In this document: in pieces, positions 57,045 through 64,000 of the stretch | Layout: each line of letters starts with the position of its first letter | Numbering within the stretch: the first letter of the stretch is position 1 | Source of the DNA: Hyphomicrobium zavarzinii ATCC 27496 | GTDB lineage: Bacteria; Pseudomonadota; Alphaproteobacteria; Rhizobiales; Hyphomicrobiaceae | DNA length: 64,000 bases | Direction of reading: 5' to 3' | Assembly: GCF_000383415.1 (NCBI RefSeq) | Contig: NZ_KB911258.1 | Coordinates: 516,267-580,266 of the forward strand | Notes under the pieces: generated by a model | What the model saw: the letters and a program-made list of their open reading frames with translations, nothing else | What the model was told of the DNA's origin: nothing | Databases searched by the model: none | Made by a program: the position numbers and the translations under genes

Positions 57045-58246
57045 CAGAGCAGGCTCAATTGGCGGGGTGCAGCGACGCGCTCGCGAAGATCCACCCGGTC
57101 CGTCAGTCGCGTGGGCCGGTGATCGGCCGTGATGAGAAACGGCGCGGCCCGCCGGAACGAGCTCGTCAGCCGGCGCACGTCTTCGGAGCGAAGGCGCCTA
57201 TGACGGCGCGCGCTCAGAATGCGGTCGACGGCGCGGGTGCCGAGGCCCGGCACCCGCAACAGCATCTCGCGCGGTCCCGTGTTCACATCCACGGGAAACG
57301 ATCCGCGGTTCTTGAGTGCCCACGCGAGCTTGGGATCGATCTCGAGATCCAGCATGTTGTCGTTGCTGCACGCCGCGATCTCGGAGACGGAGAACGCATA
57401 GTTCCGGAGCAGCCAGTCGGCCTGGTAGAGGCGGTGCTCCCGCACCAGAGGCGGCGCCTTGGGCGGCAGCAGGCTGCTTGCGTGGTCGATGGGGCTGAAA
57501 GCCGAATAGTAGACGCGAGACAGTTTGAATCGCTGATAGAGCGTCGCGCTGGCGGTAAGCAGCTCCGTATCCGTCGTCGCATCGGCACCGACGATCACCT
57601 GCGTGCTCTGTCCCGCGGGCGAGAAGCGGCGCTTTTCCTCGCGCGCCTCGGCGATACGCGCGTGCATCTGGTCCATCGCCTTCTCGATGGTCGCCCCGCT
57701 TTTCTCCGGAGCGAGCTTCGCAAGGCTGGCAGCCGTCGGCAGCTCCAGATTGATCGACATCCGGTCGGCCCAAAGCCCCGCCTGCTCGATCAGCCAGGGG
57801 CTCGCCTCGGGAATGGTCTTGAGGTGAATGTAACCGGCGAAGCCATGCTCGCGGCGCAGCTTCCGCGCGACGAGCATGAGCTGCTCCATCGTGTAGTCCG
57901 CCGAACGGATGATCCCCGACGAGAGAAAGAGGCCCTCAATGTAGTTGCGTTTGTAGAATTCAACGGTCAGCCGCACCACCTCGTCGACGCTGAAGCGCGC
58001 ACGGCGCACGTTCGAGGAGCGGCGGTTGATGCAGTACGCGCAGTCGAACAGGCAGTAGTTGGTGAGCAGGATCTTGAGCAGAGAAACGCAGCGTCCATCC
58101 GGCGTGTAGGCGTGGCAGATGCCGGCTCCCGTGGTCGAGCCCAGCCCGCCCTCGGCGGCTTTTCTCTTCGGCGCGCCGGACGAGGCGCAGGACGCATCGT
58201 ATTTCGCAGCGGCAGCGAGGATTGCGAGCTTCTCGAACAACTCCAT
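57044..58246 (-). CDS. Radical SAM protein linked to UdgX (putative DNA modification/repair)
   Basis: 400 residues. The [4Fe-4S] radical SAM motif CxxxCxxC is C65-C69-C72 (YCLFDCAYC), in the TIM-barrel start LLKILLTNY. Later segments (GLFLSSGIIRSADYTMEQL, AGYIHLKTIPEASPWLIEQAG) are typical of the UDG-linked radical SAM family. A C-terminal helix-hairpin-helix (LLRVPGLGTRAVDRILSARRHRRL) suggests DNA binding. It is the first gene of the coupled cassette, preceded by GGAGG and a LexA box. What base or sugar it modifies is not known. Confidence 0.9.
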   Translation of the reverse strand: MELFEKLAILAAAAKYDASCASSGAPKRKAAEGGLGSTTGAGICHAYTPDGRCVSLLKILLTNYCLFDCAYCINRRSSNVRRARFSVDEVVRLTVEFYKRNYIEGLFLSSGIIRSADYTMEQLMLVARKLRREHGFAGYIHLKTIPEASPWLIEQAGLWADRMSINLELPTAASLAKLAPEKSGATIEKAMDQMHARIAEAREEKRRFSPAGQSTQVIVGADATTDTELLTASATLYQRFKLSRVYYSAFSPIDHASSLLPPKAPPLVREHRLYQADWLLRNYAFSVSEIAACSNDNMLDLEIDPKLAWALKNRGSFPVDVNTGPREMLLRVPGLGTRAVDRILSARRHRRLRSEDVRRLTSSFRRAAPFLITADHRPTRLTDRVDLRERVAAPRQLSLL

Positions 58247-58267
58247 GGAGCAGCCTCCAGCTTTGTT

Positions 58268-58282
58268 GTTCTCTATATGTTC
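58268..58282 (-). promoter_or_regulatory. LexA (SOS) box upstream of the radical SAM-UdgX cassette
   Basis: GTTC-TCTATAT-GTTC (plus strand), equal to GAAC-N7-GAAC on the gene strand, the exact alphaproteobacterial LexA consensus. It ends 21 bases before the radical SAM ATG and overlaps an A/T-rich TATAG segment that could be the -10 region. It predicts induction by DNA damage. Confidence 0.8.
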
Positions 58283-58286
58283 TCAT

Positions 58287-58306
58287 AAAGCCACCGTCAA
58301 GGTGGC
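58287..58306 (-). terminator. Hairpin terminating the Crp-family gene
   Basis: On the minus strand GCCACC (58306-58301) pairs with GGTGGC (58295-58290), then TTTA. It lies between the Crp-like gene and the LexA box, so the repair cassette is probably transcribed from its own promoter. Confidence 0.6.
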
Positions 58307-58321
58307 GACAGCACAAAGCGC

Positions 58322-59077
58322 CTATGCGCGTTCGCTCTCGCTTGGATAGACGCCGCGCAGCACATCCTCGAAGTGCTCCTTGACGCTCTCATTGCAGAGG
58401 CACGAGCGGGCGTAGAGCGCATCGCGATCACGCACCATGAGCGCGCCGCGGCGCGTTTCGAGAATGCCGTCTGCCTTGAACACCTGGATGACGCGGCTCG
58501 TGTAGCTGCGCCCCACGCCCAGCATGGAAGCCAGCTCGTCATGGGTCAGCGGCACGAGATGGTCGCCGGTGCGATCCATGGCCGAGATGATCCATTTGGC
58601 GGTGCGCTGCTCGATGGAATGGATCGCGTTGCAGGCGGTGGCCTGGAACATTTGTGCAAGCATGCAATCGGCATAGCGCGCGAATAGCGCCCTGAGGCTC
58701 GGTGATTGTTTCTTTGCGGCCTCGAGATGGCTCACGGAGATCGAGGCGAACGGGCCGCCGAACTTCACGAGGATACGGCAATAGGCCGGCAGGTTGCCGG
58801 AGCTCACGATGCCGCCTACGGCCCCCTCGCGGCCCACCAGTATGGTTTCCACGTCGCGGCCGTCCGCGTTGGCGACGAGAAATGAAACGAGGCTCGGACC
58901 ATACGGAAAATACACCGTCGCGACGTTGTCGCCGGGGTTGTAAAGCAGCTCCCCGGCTCGTCTTTCCGTCATCTCGAGGTGGGGCGAAAGCAGATCGTAG
59001 TCGGCCGGACGCAGCGCGCCGAGCAGGTTGCTGACAAGCGGGTCATCCGGAAGAAATGGGCTTTGGTGAGCGGCCAC
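58322..59077 (-). CDS. Crp/Fnr-family transcriptional regulator
   Basis: 251 residues from the chosen GTG. Cyclic-nucleotide-binding-like domain (LLYNPGDNVATVYFPYGPSLVSFLVANADGRDVETILVGREGAVGG) and a C-terminal winged helix (LTHDELASMLGVGRSYTSRVIQVFKADGIL). No N-terminal cysteine cluster for an Fe-S sensor is seen, so it is not Fnr proper. Starts at GTG 59077 (AAGGACGAG upstream) or GTG 59104 are both possible; the longer frame to 59620 is rejected. It is divergent from the response-regulator gene. Confidence 0.87.
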   Translation of the reverse strand: MAAHQSPFLPDDPLVSNLLGALRPADYDLLSPHLEMTERRAGELLYNPGDNVATVYFPYGPSLVSFLVANADGRDVETILVGREGAVGGIVSSGNLPAYCRILVKFGGPFASISVSHLEAAKKQSPSLRALFARYADCMLAQMFQATACNAIHSIEQRTAKWIISAMDRTGDHLVPLTHDELASMLGVGRSYTSRVIQVFKADGILETRRGALMVRDRDALYARSCLCNESVKEHFEDVLRGVYPSESERA

Positions 59078-59357
59078 GGGGCTCTCGTCCTTGCTCGCAA
59101 TCACCCTCTTGTGTGCACAAGTGCACAGACAGAGCAAGTGGGATTTGATTGAGTGGGCGCGGTCCGATGACACGCGGCCTGAAATGCAATCCGGTGGCTG
59201 CGGTCGGATATGTCGAGCGCTATGCTGCGAGGCGCCCTGAGGGCGGTCGCAAGCTCCGTTGCACCAATGATGCAGCCTCTGCTGGCCCTGCGGCGGAAGA
59301 GGATGCGCTGACCCCGATCCAAGTCCGCATCCTTCCATATGAGGTAGCCAATCATCA

Positions 59358-59744
59358 ATGGGCAACACGCCGAACGACCTGCCGACTCCAACCACCCGCA
59401 CGCCTGCCGACGTGCTGCTGGTCGAGGACAATTTCATCATCGCCCTCGATACGGAGGACATGTTGCGCGAGATCGGCGTCATCAGCGTGCGCACGGCGAA
59501 GAACGTTCTGGACGCCTTGAACGCAATCACGCTGCAGCCGCCGGAGTTCTGCCTTCTCGACGTCAATCTCGAAACCGAGAAAAGCTTTATCGTTGCTGAC
59601 CGCCTGCGCGAGCTCGCCATCCCTTTCGCCTTCGCGACGGGCTACGGCGACCAGCTCACGTTCCCTCCGCACTTCGCCAACGCCGCCATCGTGGCCAAGC
59701 CTTACGCCATCGACGATTTGCGCCACGCCATCGTCGTCCCCTGA
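59358..59744 (+). CDS. Single-domain response regulator
   Basis: 128 residues, receiver domain only: acidic pair E23/D24 (LLVEDN), phospho-acceptor D68 (FCLLDVNL), T94 (FATGYG) and K114 (VAKPY). No output domain, so it may act as a phosphate sink or bind a partner protein. No kinase is adjacent. It is divergent from the Crp-family gene. Confidence 0.9.
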   Translation: MGNTPNDLPTPTTRTPADVLLVEDNFIIALDTEDMLREIGVISVRTAKNVLDALNAITLQPPEFCLLDVNLETEKSFIVADRLRELAIPFAFATGYGDQLTFPPHFANAAIVAKPYAIDDLRHAIVVP

Positions 59745-59866
59745 GCAAAGCCGCGGGGATCGCGCTCGCGCCCCTCGCACGAATGCCGCAATTCCACCCT
59801 GGGTGATCCCCGTCTAAGATGTGCTGCCGCACAAAGCGGACGGCACAGGGGATTTCTCGACGCCAG

Positions 59867-61657
59867 ATGGACCTCATCCGCCTTTACCAGCGCGCGCTCG
59901 GCATGCTCGCAGCCGAGAAGACGCTCGCCGTTGTTCTTGCCGTCGCGTCCGTCGCCATAGGCCTCGTGCAGCTCGCCGAGCCCATCCTCTTCGGCCGCGT
60001 CGTCGACACCCTCTCGCGCGGCGACGCCGCGTTTCCGACGATCGCGCTTTGGGCGGCGCTGGGCCTGTTCGGGATCCTCGCAAGCGTCGTGGTCGCCGTG
60101 TTCGCCGACCGTCTCGCGCATCGCCGCCACCTCGCGGCCATGGCGGAGGCGTTCGAGCGGGCCATGACCTTGCCGCAGGGCTATCACGCCGAGCGCGGCT
60201 CGGGCGCGGTGGTTCGCTCCATCCTGCAAGGCACAGATGCTCTGTTCTGGCTGTGGCTCGGCGCCATGCGCGAGCAGTTGACCGCAGTCGCGGGCATCGT
60301 CCTGCTGGTGCCGACGGCCATCGGCATGGACATCCGCATGGCGGCCATCCTGGCTGTGCTCGCGGTCTCCTATGTCGTCATGAACACCTACGTCATGCGC
60401 AAGACCAAGGCCGGGCAAGCCAACGTCGAGCAATACAACTCGGCTGTCTACGGGCGCGTCGGTGATGTGATCGGCAACGTGACGGTGGTGCAGAGCTTCG
60501 CGCGCCTCAAGGCGGAGACGGACGCCATGCGCGCCGTCATGAGCGACCTGCTCTCCGCACAGTATCCCGTGCTCACCTGGTGGGGCATCCTCACTGTCTT
60601 GCAGCGCGCCGCCGCCACCATCACGATGGTCGCGGTGTTCGCAATGGGAGCCGTGCTCGCGGGACGCGGAGAGCTGTCCGTCGGCGAGATCGTCTCGTTC
60701 GTCGGTTTCGCCAACCTTCTCATCTCGAAGCTCGATCAGATCTCGGGCTTCATCACCGCGATCCATCGTCAGGCCCCCGTCCTCAAGGGTTACTTCGCCC
60801 TCATCGACGAGCCGGACGGCATCGCGGAGAAGCCGGGCGCCCCGCCGCTGCCGCAAGTGAACGGCGAGGTGCGCTACGAGGATGTGAGCTTCCGCTTTCC
60901 GGGGACCGAGCAGGGCGTCGGCGGCATAGCGCTCACGGCCGCGCCGGGCCAGACCATCGCGCTCGTCGGGCCCACCGGATCCGGCAAATCCACGACCCTT
61001 TCGCTGCTCATGCGGCTGAGGGCGCCCGACCGGGGGCGCATCCTCATCGACGGCCACGACATCGCGGATGTCACGCTGCACTCGCTCCGCCAGTCCATCG
61101 CCGTCGTGTTTCAGGATGCGGGCCTGTTCAATCGCTCCATCGGCGACAACATCGCCATCGGCCGCCCGGGCGCGTCGCTCGCAGAGGTGGAAGCCGCCGC
61201 GCGCCTTGCGGAGGCGCACGACTTCATCGCGCGCAAGCCCGGCGGCTATGGGTTCGTGATCGGCGAGCGGGGCGTCGCGCTATCCGGCGGCGAGCGTCAG
61301 CGCATCGCCATCGCCCGCGCCATCTTGAAGGATGCGCCGATCCTCGTGCTCGACGAGGCGACGAGCGCGCTAGACGCGGAGACCGAAGCGCGTATCAAAC
61401 GCGCCCTGGACCGCCTGCGGAAAGGGCGCACCACCTTTATCATCGCGCACCGCCTCTCGACCGTCGCCAACGCCGACGAAATCCTGGTTCTGGATCAGGG
61501 CCGGATCGTCGAGCGCGGACGCTTCGAGACACTGGCGGCAGGGAAAGGGCTGTTCGCCCGGATGGTGACGGAAGGCGGGTTCACCGTGCCGAAGGCGGCA
61601 GAGGAAGAGACGTCACCGCAGCAAGCCGCGCCCGGAGGCGCGGCCACAGCAGGTTGA
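59867..61657 (+). CDS. ndvA: NdvA/ChvA-like cyclic beta-glucan ABC exporter
   Basis: 596 residues, fused membrane and ATPase domains. The membrane part (about 15-310) starts LYQRALGMLAAEKTLAVVLAVASVAIGLVQLAEPILFGRVVDTLSRG, very close in style to rhizobial NdvA. The nucleotide-binding domain has Walker A GPTGSGKST, signature LSGGERQRIAIARAI and Walker B ILVLDEATSALD. NdvA/ChvA exports cyclic beta-1,2-glucan to the periplasm; the glucan synthase gene is not in the window. ATG 59867 fits the family; an upstream ATG 59819 is less likely. Its 3' end overlaps the convergent DMT gene by 77 bases. Confidence 0.85.
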   Translation: MDLIRLYQRALGMLAAEKTLAVVLAVASVAIGLVQLAEPILFGRVVDTLSRGDAAFPTIALWAALGLFGILASVVVAVFADRLAHRRHLAAMAEAFERAMTLPQGYHAERGSGAVVRSILQGTDALFWLWLGAMREQLTAVAGIVLLVPTAIGMDIRMAAILAVLAVSYVVMNTYVMRKTKAGQANVEQYNSAVYGRVGDVIGNVTVVQSFARLKAETDAMRAVMSDLLSAQYPVLTWWGILTVLQRAAATITMVAVFAMGAVLAGRGELSVGEIVSFVGFANLLISKLDQISGFITAIHRQAPVLKGYFALIDEPDGIAEKPGAPPLPQVNGEVRYEDVSFRFPGTEQGVGGIALTAAPGQTIALVGPTGSGKSTTLSLLMRLRAPDRGRILIDGHDIADVTLHSLRQSIAVVFQDAGLFNRSIGDNIAIGRPGASLAEVEAAARLAEAHDFIARKPGGYGFVIGERGVALSGGERQRIAIARAILKDAPILVLDEATSALDAETEARIKRALDRLRKGRTTFIIAHRLSTVANADEILVLDQGRIVERGRFETLAAGKGLFARMVTEGGFTVPKAAEEETSPQQAAPGGAATAG

Positions 61658-62510
61658 TCGCAAGACCCGTCATCACGAGACCGGCTGCCTGAAGCTTCCA
61701 GCTCTGCAGCGGTTCGCCCAGCACCAGCGCCGACGACCCCATTCCGAATACCGGCACCATCAGAGCCATCGGAGCGACGGCCGCGACTGGATAGCGAGAC
61801 AGCAGCCAGCCCCACATGGCATAGCCGAAGAGCGTGTTGCCGATGGCTTGCCAGAGCACGGCGCCCCACGTGGCGGCGTCCGCCGAAGCAAGGCCGGCGC
61901 GGATCTGCGGCCAGCCCTCGAACGCGAGCGAGAAGGCGAGCAGCGGCGGCACGGCGAAGAGGCTCGCCCACACCACGTAGGCGAGCATGTCCGCGTTGGG
62001 CGTCGCCCGCACCACGATGTTGCTGCCGGCCCACGCTGCGGCGGCCACCAGCACGAGCCCGAGCCCCAGCGCGGTCGTCGTCTTGTCGGTGTGATGAAGA
62101 ATGATCCCGACGCCAGCGAGCGTCACGATGAGCGCCAGAACCTGAAAGGGACGAACGCGTTCGCCGCTGATCATCGTCGCGAGCCCGATGGTGAAGAACA
62201 CCTGCGTCTGAACGACGAGCGAGGCGAGGCCGGGCGTGATGTGCCCGTTCATGGCGATGTAGAGAAGGCCGAACTGGCCAGCGCCGACGAGCAGTCCATA
62301 GGCCGCGAGATTGCGCCAGGGAACCGCGGGACGTTTGAGGAAGAGCGCCGCCGGCAGAAGCGAGAAGGCAAATCGCAACGCCGCAAACAGCAGCGGCGGA
62401 AGATGCTCGAGCGCGGCGTGGATGACGACGAAGTTCGATCCCCACACGGCCGTCACCGCCAGGGCGAGGAGCGCGTGGCGCCAGGACAGGCTGTCGGGCT
62501 GGGCGCTCAC
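61581..62510 (-). CDS. EamA/DMT-family transporter
   Basis: 309 residues with about ten membrane helices and two EamA repeats (LLALAVTAVWGSNFVVIHAALEHLPPLLFAALRF; second half starting near LGLGLVLVAAAAWAGSNIVVRA). The permease exports or imports a metabolite, substrate unknown; resembles amino-acid/metabolite exporters. Start GTG 62510. The last 77 bases overlap the end of the convergent ndvA gene, an unusually long overlap that is nevertheless plausible. Confidence 0.88.
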   Translation of the reverse strand: MSAQPDSLSWRHALLALAVTAVWGSNFVVIHAALEHLPPLLFAALRFAFSLLPAALFLKRPAVPWRNLAAYGLLVGAGQFGLLYIAMNGHITPGLASLVVQTQVFFTIGLATMISGERVRPFQVLALIVTLAGVGIILHHTDKTTTALGLGLVLVAAAAWAGSNIVVRATPNADMLAYVVWASLFAVPPLLAFSLAFEGWPQIRAGLASADAATWGAVLWQAIGNTLFGYAMWGWLLSRYPVAAVAPMALMVPVFGMGSSALVLGEPLQSWKLQAAGLVMTGLAINLLWPRLRARLAAVTSLPLPPSAR

Positions 62511-62595
62511 CGAATGGGGGCTTTCGAGAAGGATCGCGAAACGCGACGCGATGGGCTTTTGAACCTAGCTCCCATCGCGCGCAGGATTGAGCGCC

Positions 62596-63003
62596 TTACG
62601 AGGCCTGCGTGCGCACGGGCGCGAGTGCTGCTCGGCTGGTGCCGAAGCCGTGCATGCGCAGCTTCCACTGCAGCGCCACGATGAAGCCCTTCACGGGCTG
62701 CAGGAGCGCGAGCGTCAGGATGAGGGTGAGCGGCAGCCACAGCGCCCAGTGAACCCACACAGGCGGCGCATACGTGAACTCGGCCCACATCACCAGTCCC
62801 ACGACGATATGACCGACGATCGACATAACGATGTAGGCCGGCATGTCGTCGGCGCGGTGGTGATAAAGCTCTTCGCCACAGCTATCGCACTTTGGAACAA
62901 CCTTGAGGAATTTGCCGAACAGGCGTCCGTCGCCGCACTGCGGACACTTGCAGGTTGCCCCGCGCATCAACGCCACTTGCATGGACGGTTCTGACGTGGT
63001 CAT
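62596..63003 (-). CDS. DUF983 zinc-ribbon membrane protein
   Basis: 135 residues: an N-terminal four-cysteine zinc-ribbon (TCKCPQCGDGRLFGKFLKVVPKCDSCGEELYHHRADD) with cysteine pairs CPQC and CDSC, followed by two membrane helices (YIVMSIVGHIVVGLVMWAEF; LWLPLTLILTLALLQPVKG). Family role unknown. ATG 63003 has GGGAGG upstream. Divergent from the MocR-type gene. Confidence 0.88.
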   Translation of the reverse strand: MTTSEPSMQVALMRGATCKCPQCGDGRLFGKFLKVVPKCDSCGEELYHHRADDMPAYIVMSIVGHIVVGLVMWAEFTYAPPVWVHWALWLPLTLILTLALLQPVKGFIVALQWKLRMHGFGTSRAALAPVRTQAS

Positions 63004-63060
63004 CCCGAGACCTCCCGCTGGTCGATTTTTCAACTATTGATTTTCGATGTTTAATGCGGA

Positions 63061-63101
63061 TTGTATGGGTTCGCAACGCGCGATATGACCCACTTGTATG
63101 G
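63061..63101 (+). promoter_or_regulatory. Direct repeats TTGTATGG at the MocR-type promoter
   Basis: TTGTATGG occurs at 63061-63068 and 63094-63101, 33 bases apart (about three helical turns); the second copy covers the start codon of the regulator gene. MocR/GabR regulators bind direct repeats at similar spacing, so this may be an autoregulatory operator. Confidence 0.45.
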
Positions 63102-64000
63102 ATTGGACGCCTACAATCTCCGACCGCCAAGGTCCGCTCTACCAGCGCATCGTCAATGCGCTGGCGGATGACATTGCCTCCGGCCGCCTTCATCAAGGAC
63201 AGGCGCTCCCCACGCATCGGGCGCTTGCGACGGCGCTGGGCGTGGACCTGACAACGGTGACGCGCGCCTACACGGAAGCACGGCGCCAGGGCCTGACGGA
63301 AGCGCGCGTGGGCCGCGGAACGTTCGTCAGGTCGCGCCCGGGCACGCTTCGCGCGCCCGCATCTCCCGGCATCGACCTGTCGATGAATCTACCGCCGCAA
63401 CCGGCAGAGGCTGATCTCGACGGCCGTCTGGCCAAGGCCCTGTCCGAGATCCGGGCGGAGCAGAGCCTAGCGGCTTATCTCACGTATCAGCAGCCCGGCG
63501 GCACGTCGGCCGAGCGGCAGGTGGCGGCGGAATGGCTGCATCGTCTTTTCCCCGCCGTCGGCTCCGACCGCCTCGTCATCGCACCGGGCACGCAACCGGC
63601 ACTCTTCTGCCTGCTTCAGATGCTGGTTCCCACGGGCGGTGCCGTGCTCACAGAGCGGCTCACCTATCCGGGCCTCAAGGCCGCAGCCGCCGTGGCAGGT
63701 ATCACGCTGATCGGCGTCGAGAGCGATGCCGACGGCTTGAAGCCGGCAGCCCTCGACCGGGCGGCGCGCGAGCACGCGGCCAAGGTCGTCTACCTGATGC
63801 CGACGATCCACAATCCGACCACCACCACCATGCCGGCCGAGCGCCGGGCGCGCATTGCCGAGGTCGTCCGCAAGCGGGGGCTCACCCTGATCGAGGACGA
63901 TCCCTATACGTTTCTCTGCCCGGGCCTTCCACCGGTGGCGACGTTCGTTCCGGAGCGCGCGTACCTCGCGGCGAGCCTGTCGAAATGCATCGCGCCGGGC
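63098..64000 (+). CDS. MocR-type GntR regulator with aminotransferase domain (3' truncated)
   Basis: 301 codons are visible and the frame is open at the window end, so the C-terminus is missing. An N-terminal GntR winged helix (GPLYQRIVNALADDIASGRLHQGQALPTHRALATALGVDLTTVTRAYTEARRQGL, then GRGTFVRS) is joined to a fold-type I PLP aminotransferase domain (LTYQQPGGTSAER, VIAPGTQPALFCLLQML, LMPTIHNPTTTTMP, LIEDDPYTFL). The PLP lysine would be the K in LSKC near the edge. Such regulators control amino-acid, vitamin B6 or taurine genes. ATG 63098 is chosen for the GntR start. Confidence 0.9.
   Translation, partial: MDWTPTISDRQGPLYQRIVNALADDIASGRLHQGQALPTHRALATALGVDLTTVTRAYTEARRQGLTEARVGRGTFVRSRPGTLRAPASPGIDLSMNLPPQPAEADLDGRLAKALSEIRAEQSLAAYLTYQQPGGTSAERQVAAEWLHRLFPAVGSDRLVIAPGTQPALFCLLQMLVPTGGAVLTERLTYPGLKAAAAVAGITLIGVESDADGLKPAALDRAAREHAAKVVYLMPTIHNPTTTTMPAERRARIAEVVRKRGLTLIEDDPYTFLCPGLPPVATFVPERAYLAASLSKCIAPG

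Noticed and set aside
58322-59620. A 432-codon reading of the Crp-family gene.
   Set aside because: The N-terminal 180 residues have no family match and overlap the response-regulator gene on the other strand; a GTG start near 59077-59104 fits the family length.

Overview
This is a GC-rich, densely coded 64 kb chromosomal segment, most probably from a Hyphomicrobiales (rhizobial-type) alphaproteobacterium. The signs are a cyclic-glucan exporter of the NdvA/ChvA type, ELM1-family proteins, a DnaG whose zinc ribbon is degenerate in the alphaproteobacterial way, a dnaG-rpoD pair, and an alphaproteobacterial LexA box (GTTC-N7-GTTC). A flavocytochrome c sulfide dehydrogenase at the left edge hints at sulfide oxidation. 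The genus cannot be fixed from the sequence alone.

Layout. 1-1005: 3' part of a sulfide dehydrogenase flavoprotein. 1349-10766: a beta-oxidation block (FadE, FadJ-like, FadI-like, an intradiol dioxygenase-like secreted protein, a GNAT enzyme and a long-chain acyl-CoA ligase). 11206-15198: an acyl carrier protein and ketosynthase pair, two tandem cyclophilin-like paralogues, a small cysteine-containing secreted protein and a FeeM-like N-acyl amino acid synthase. 15805-17005: an intact IS3-family element with 14-bp terminal inverted repeats, a 4-bp target duplication and a -1 frameshift signal. 17181-18653: a soluble PAS-PAS chemoreceptor. 19135-19394: tRNA-Ile2(CAT) with a tandemly repeated 3' flank. 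19589-31136: small enzymes and secreted proteins (SIMPL, a GNAT-nitrilase pair, a histone H1-like protein, YjbQ, a divergent Gre factor, SYLF, a CHASE4-like GGDEF protein, YbhB, a zinc alcohol dehydrogenase, a nucleoside deoxyribosyltransferase, CsaA). 31510-44409: core information and pyrimidine genes (rpoD, dnaG, yqeY, carA, carB, greA), with two paralogous secreted proteins lodged between carA and carB. 44475-55528: an MFS exporter, an Lrp regulator, two ELM1-family genes flanking a CPBP protease, a 2OG oxygenase, DUF1003, EttA, a PsiF-repeat protein, GST and a pentapeptide-repeat protein. 55620-59077: a DNA-repair cassette (radical SAM protein plus DUF4130-UdgX fusion) behind a Crp-family regulator. 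59358-64000: a response regulator, an NdvA-like exporter, a DMT permease, a DUF983 protein and a truncated MocR-type regulator.

The best candidate for an under-described system is the radical SAM/UdgX cassette. The two genes are translationally coupled (TGATG), the UdgX part keeps the KRRLH loop used for covalent capture of uracil-DNA, and a perfect GTTC-N7-GTTC LexA box lies just upstream of the first start codon, which predicts SOS induction. Secondary candidates are the ACP/ketosynthase/FeeM-like neighbourhood, the ELM1-CPBP-ELM1 cluster, the carA-carB insertion of secreted paralogues, and a second Gre-type factor without the canonical acidic tip.
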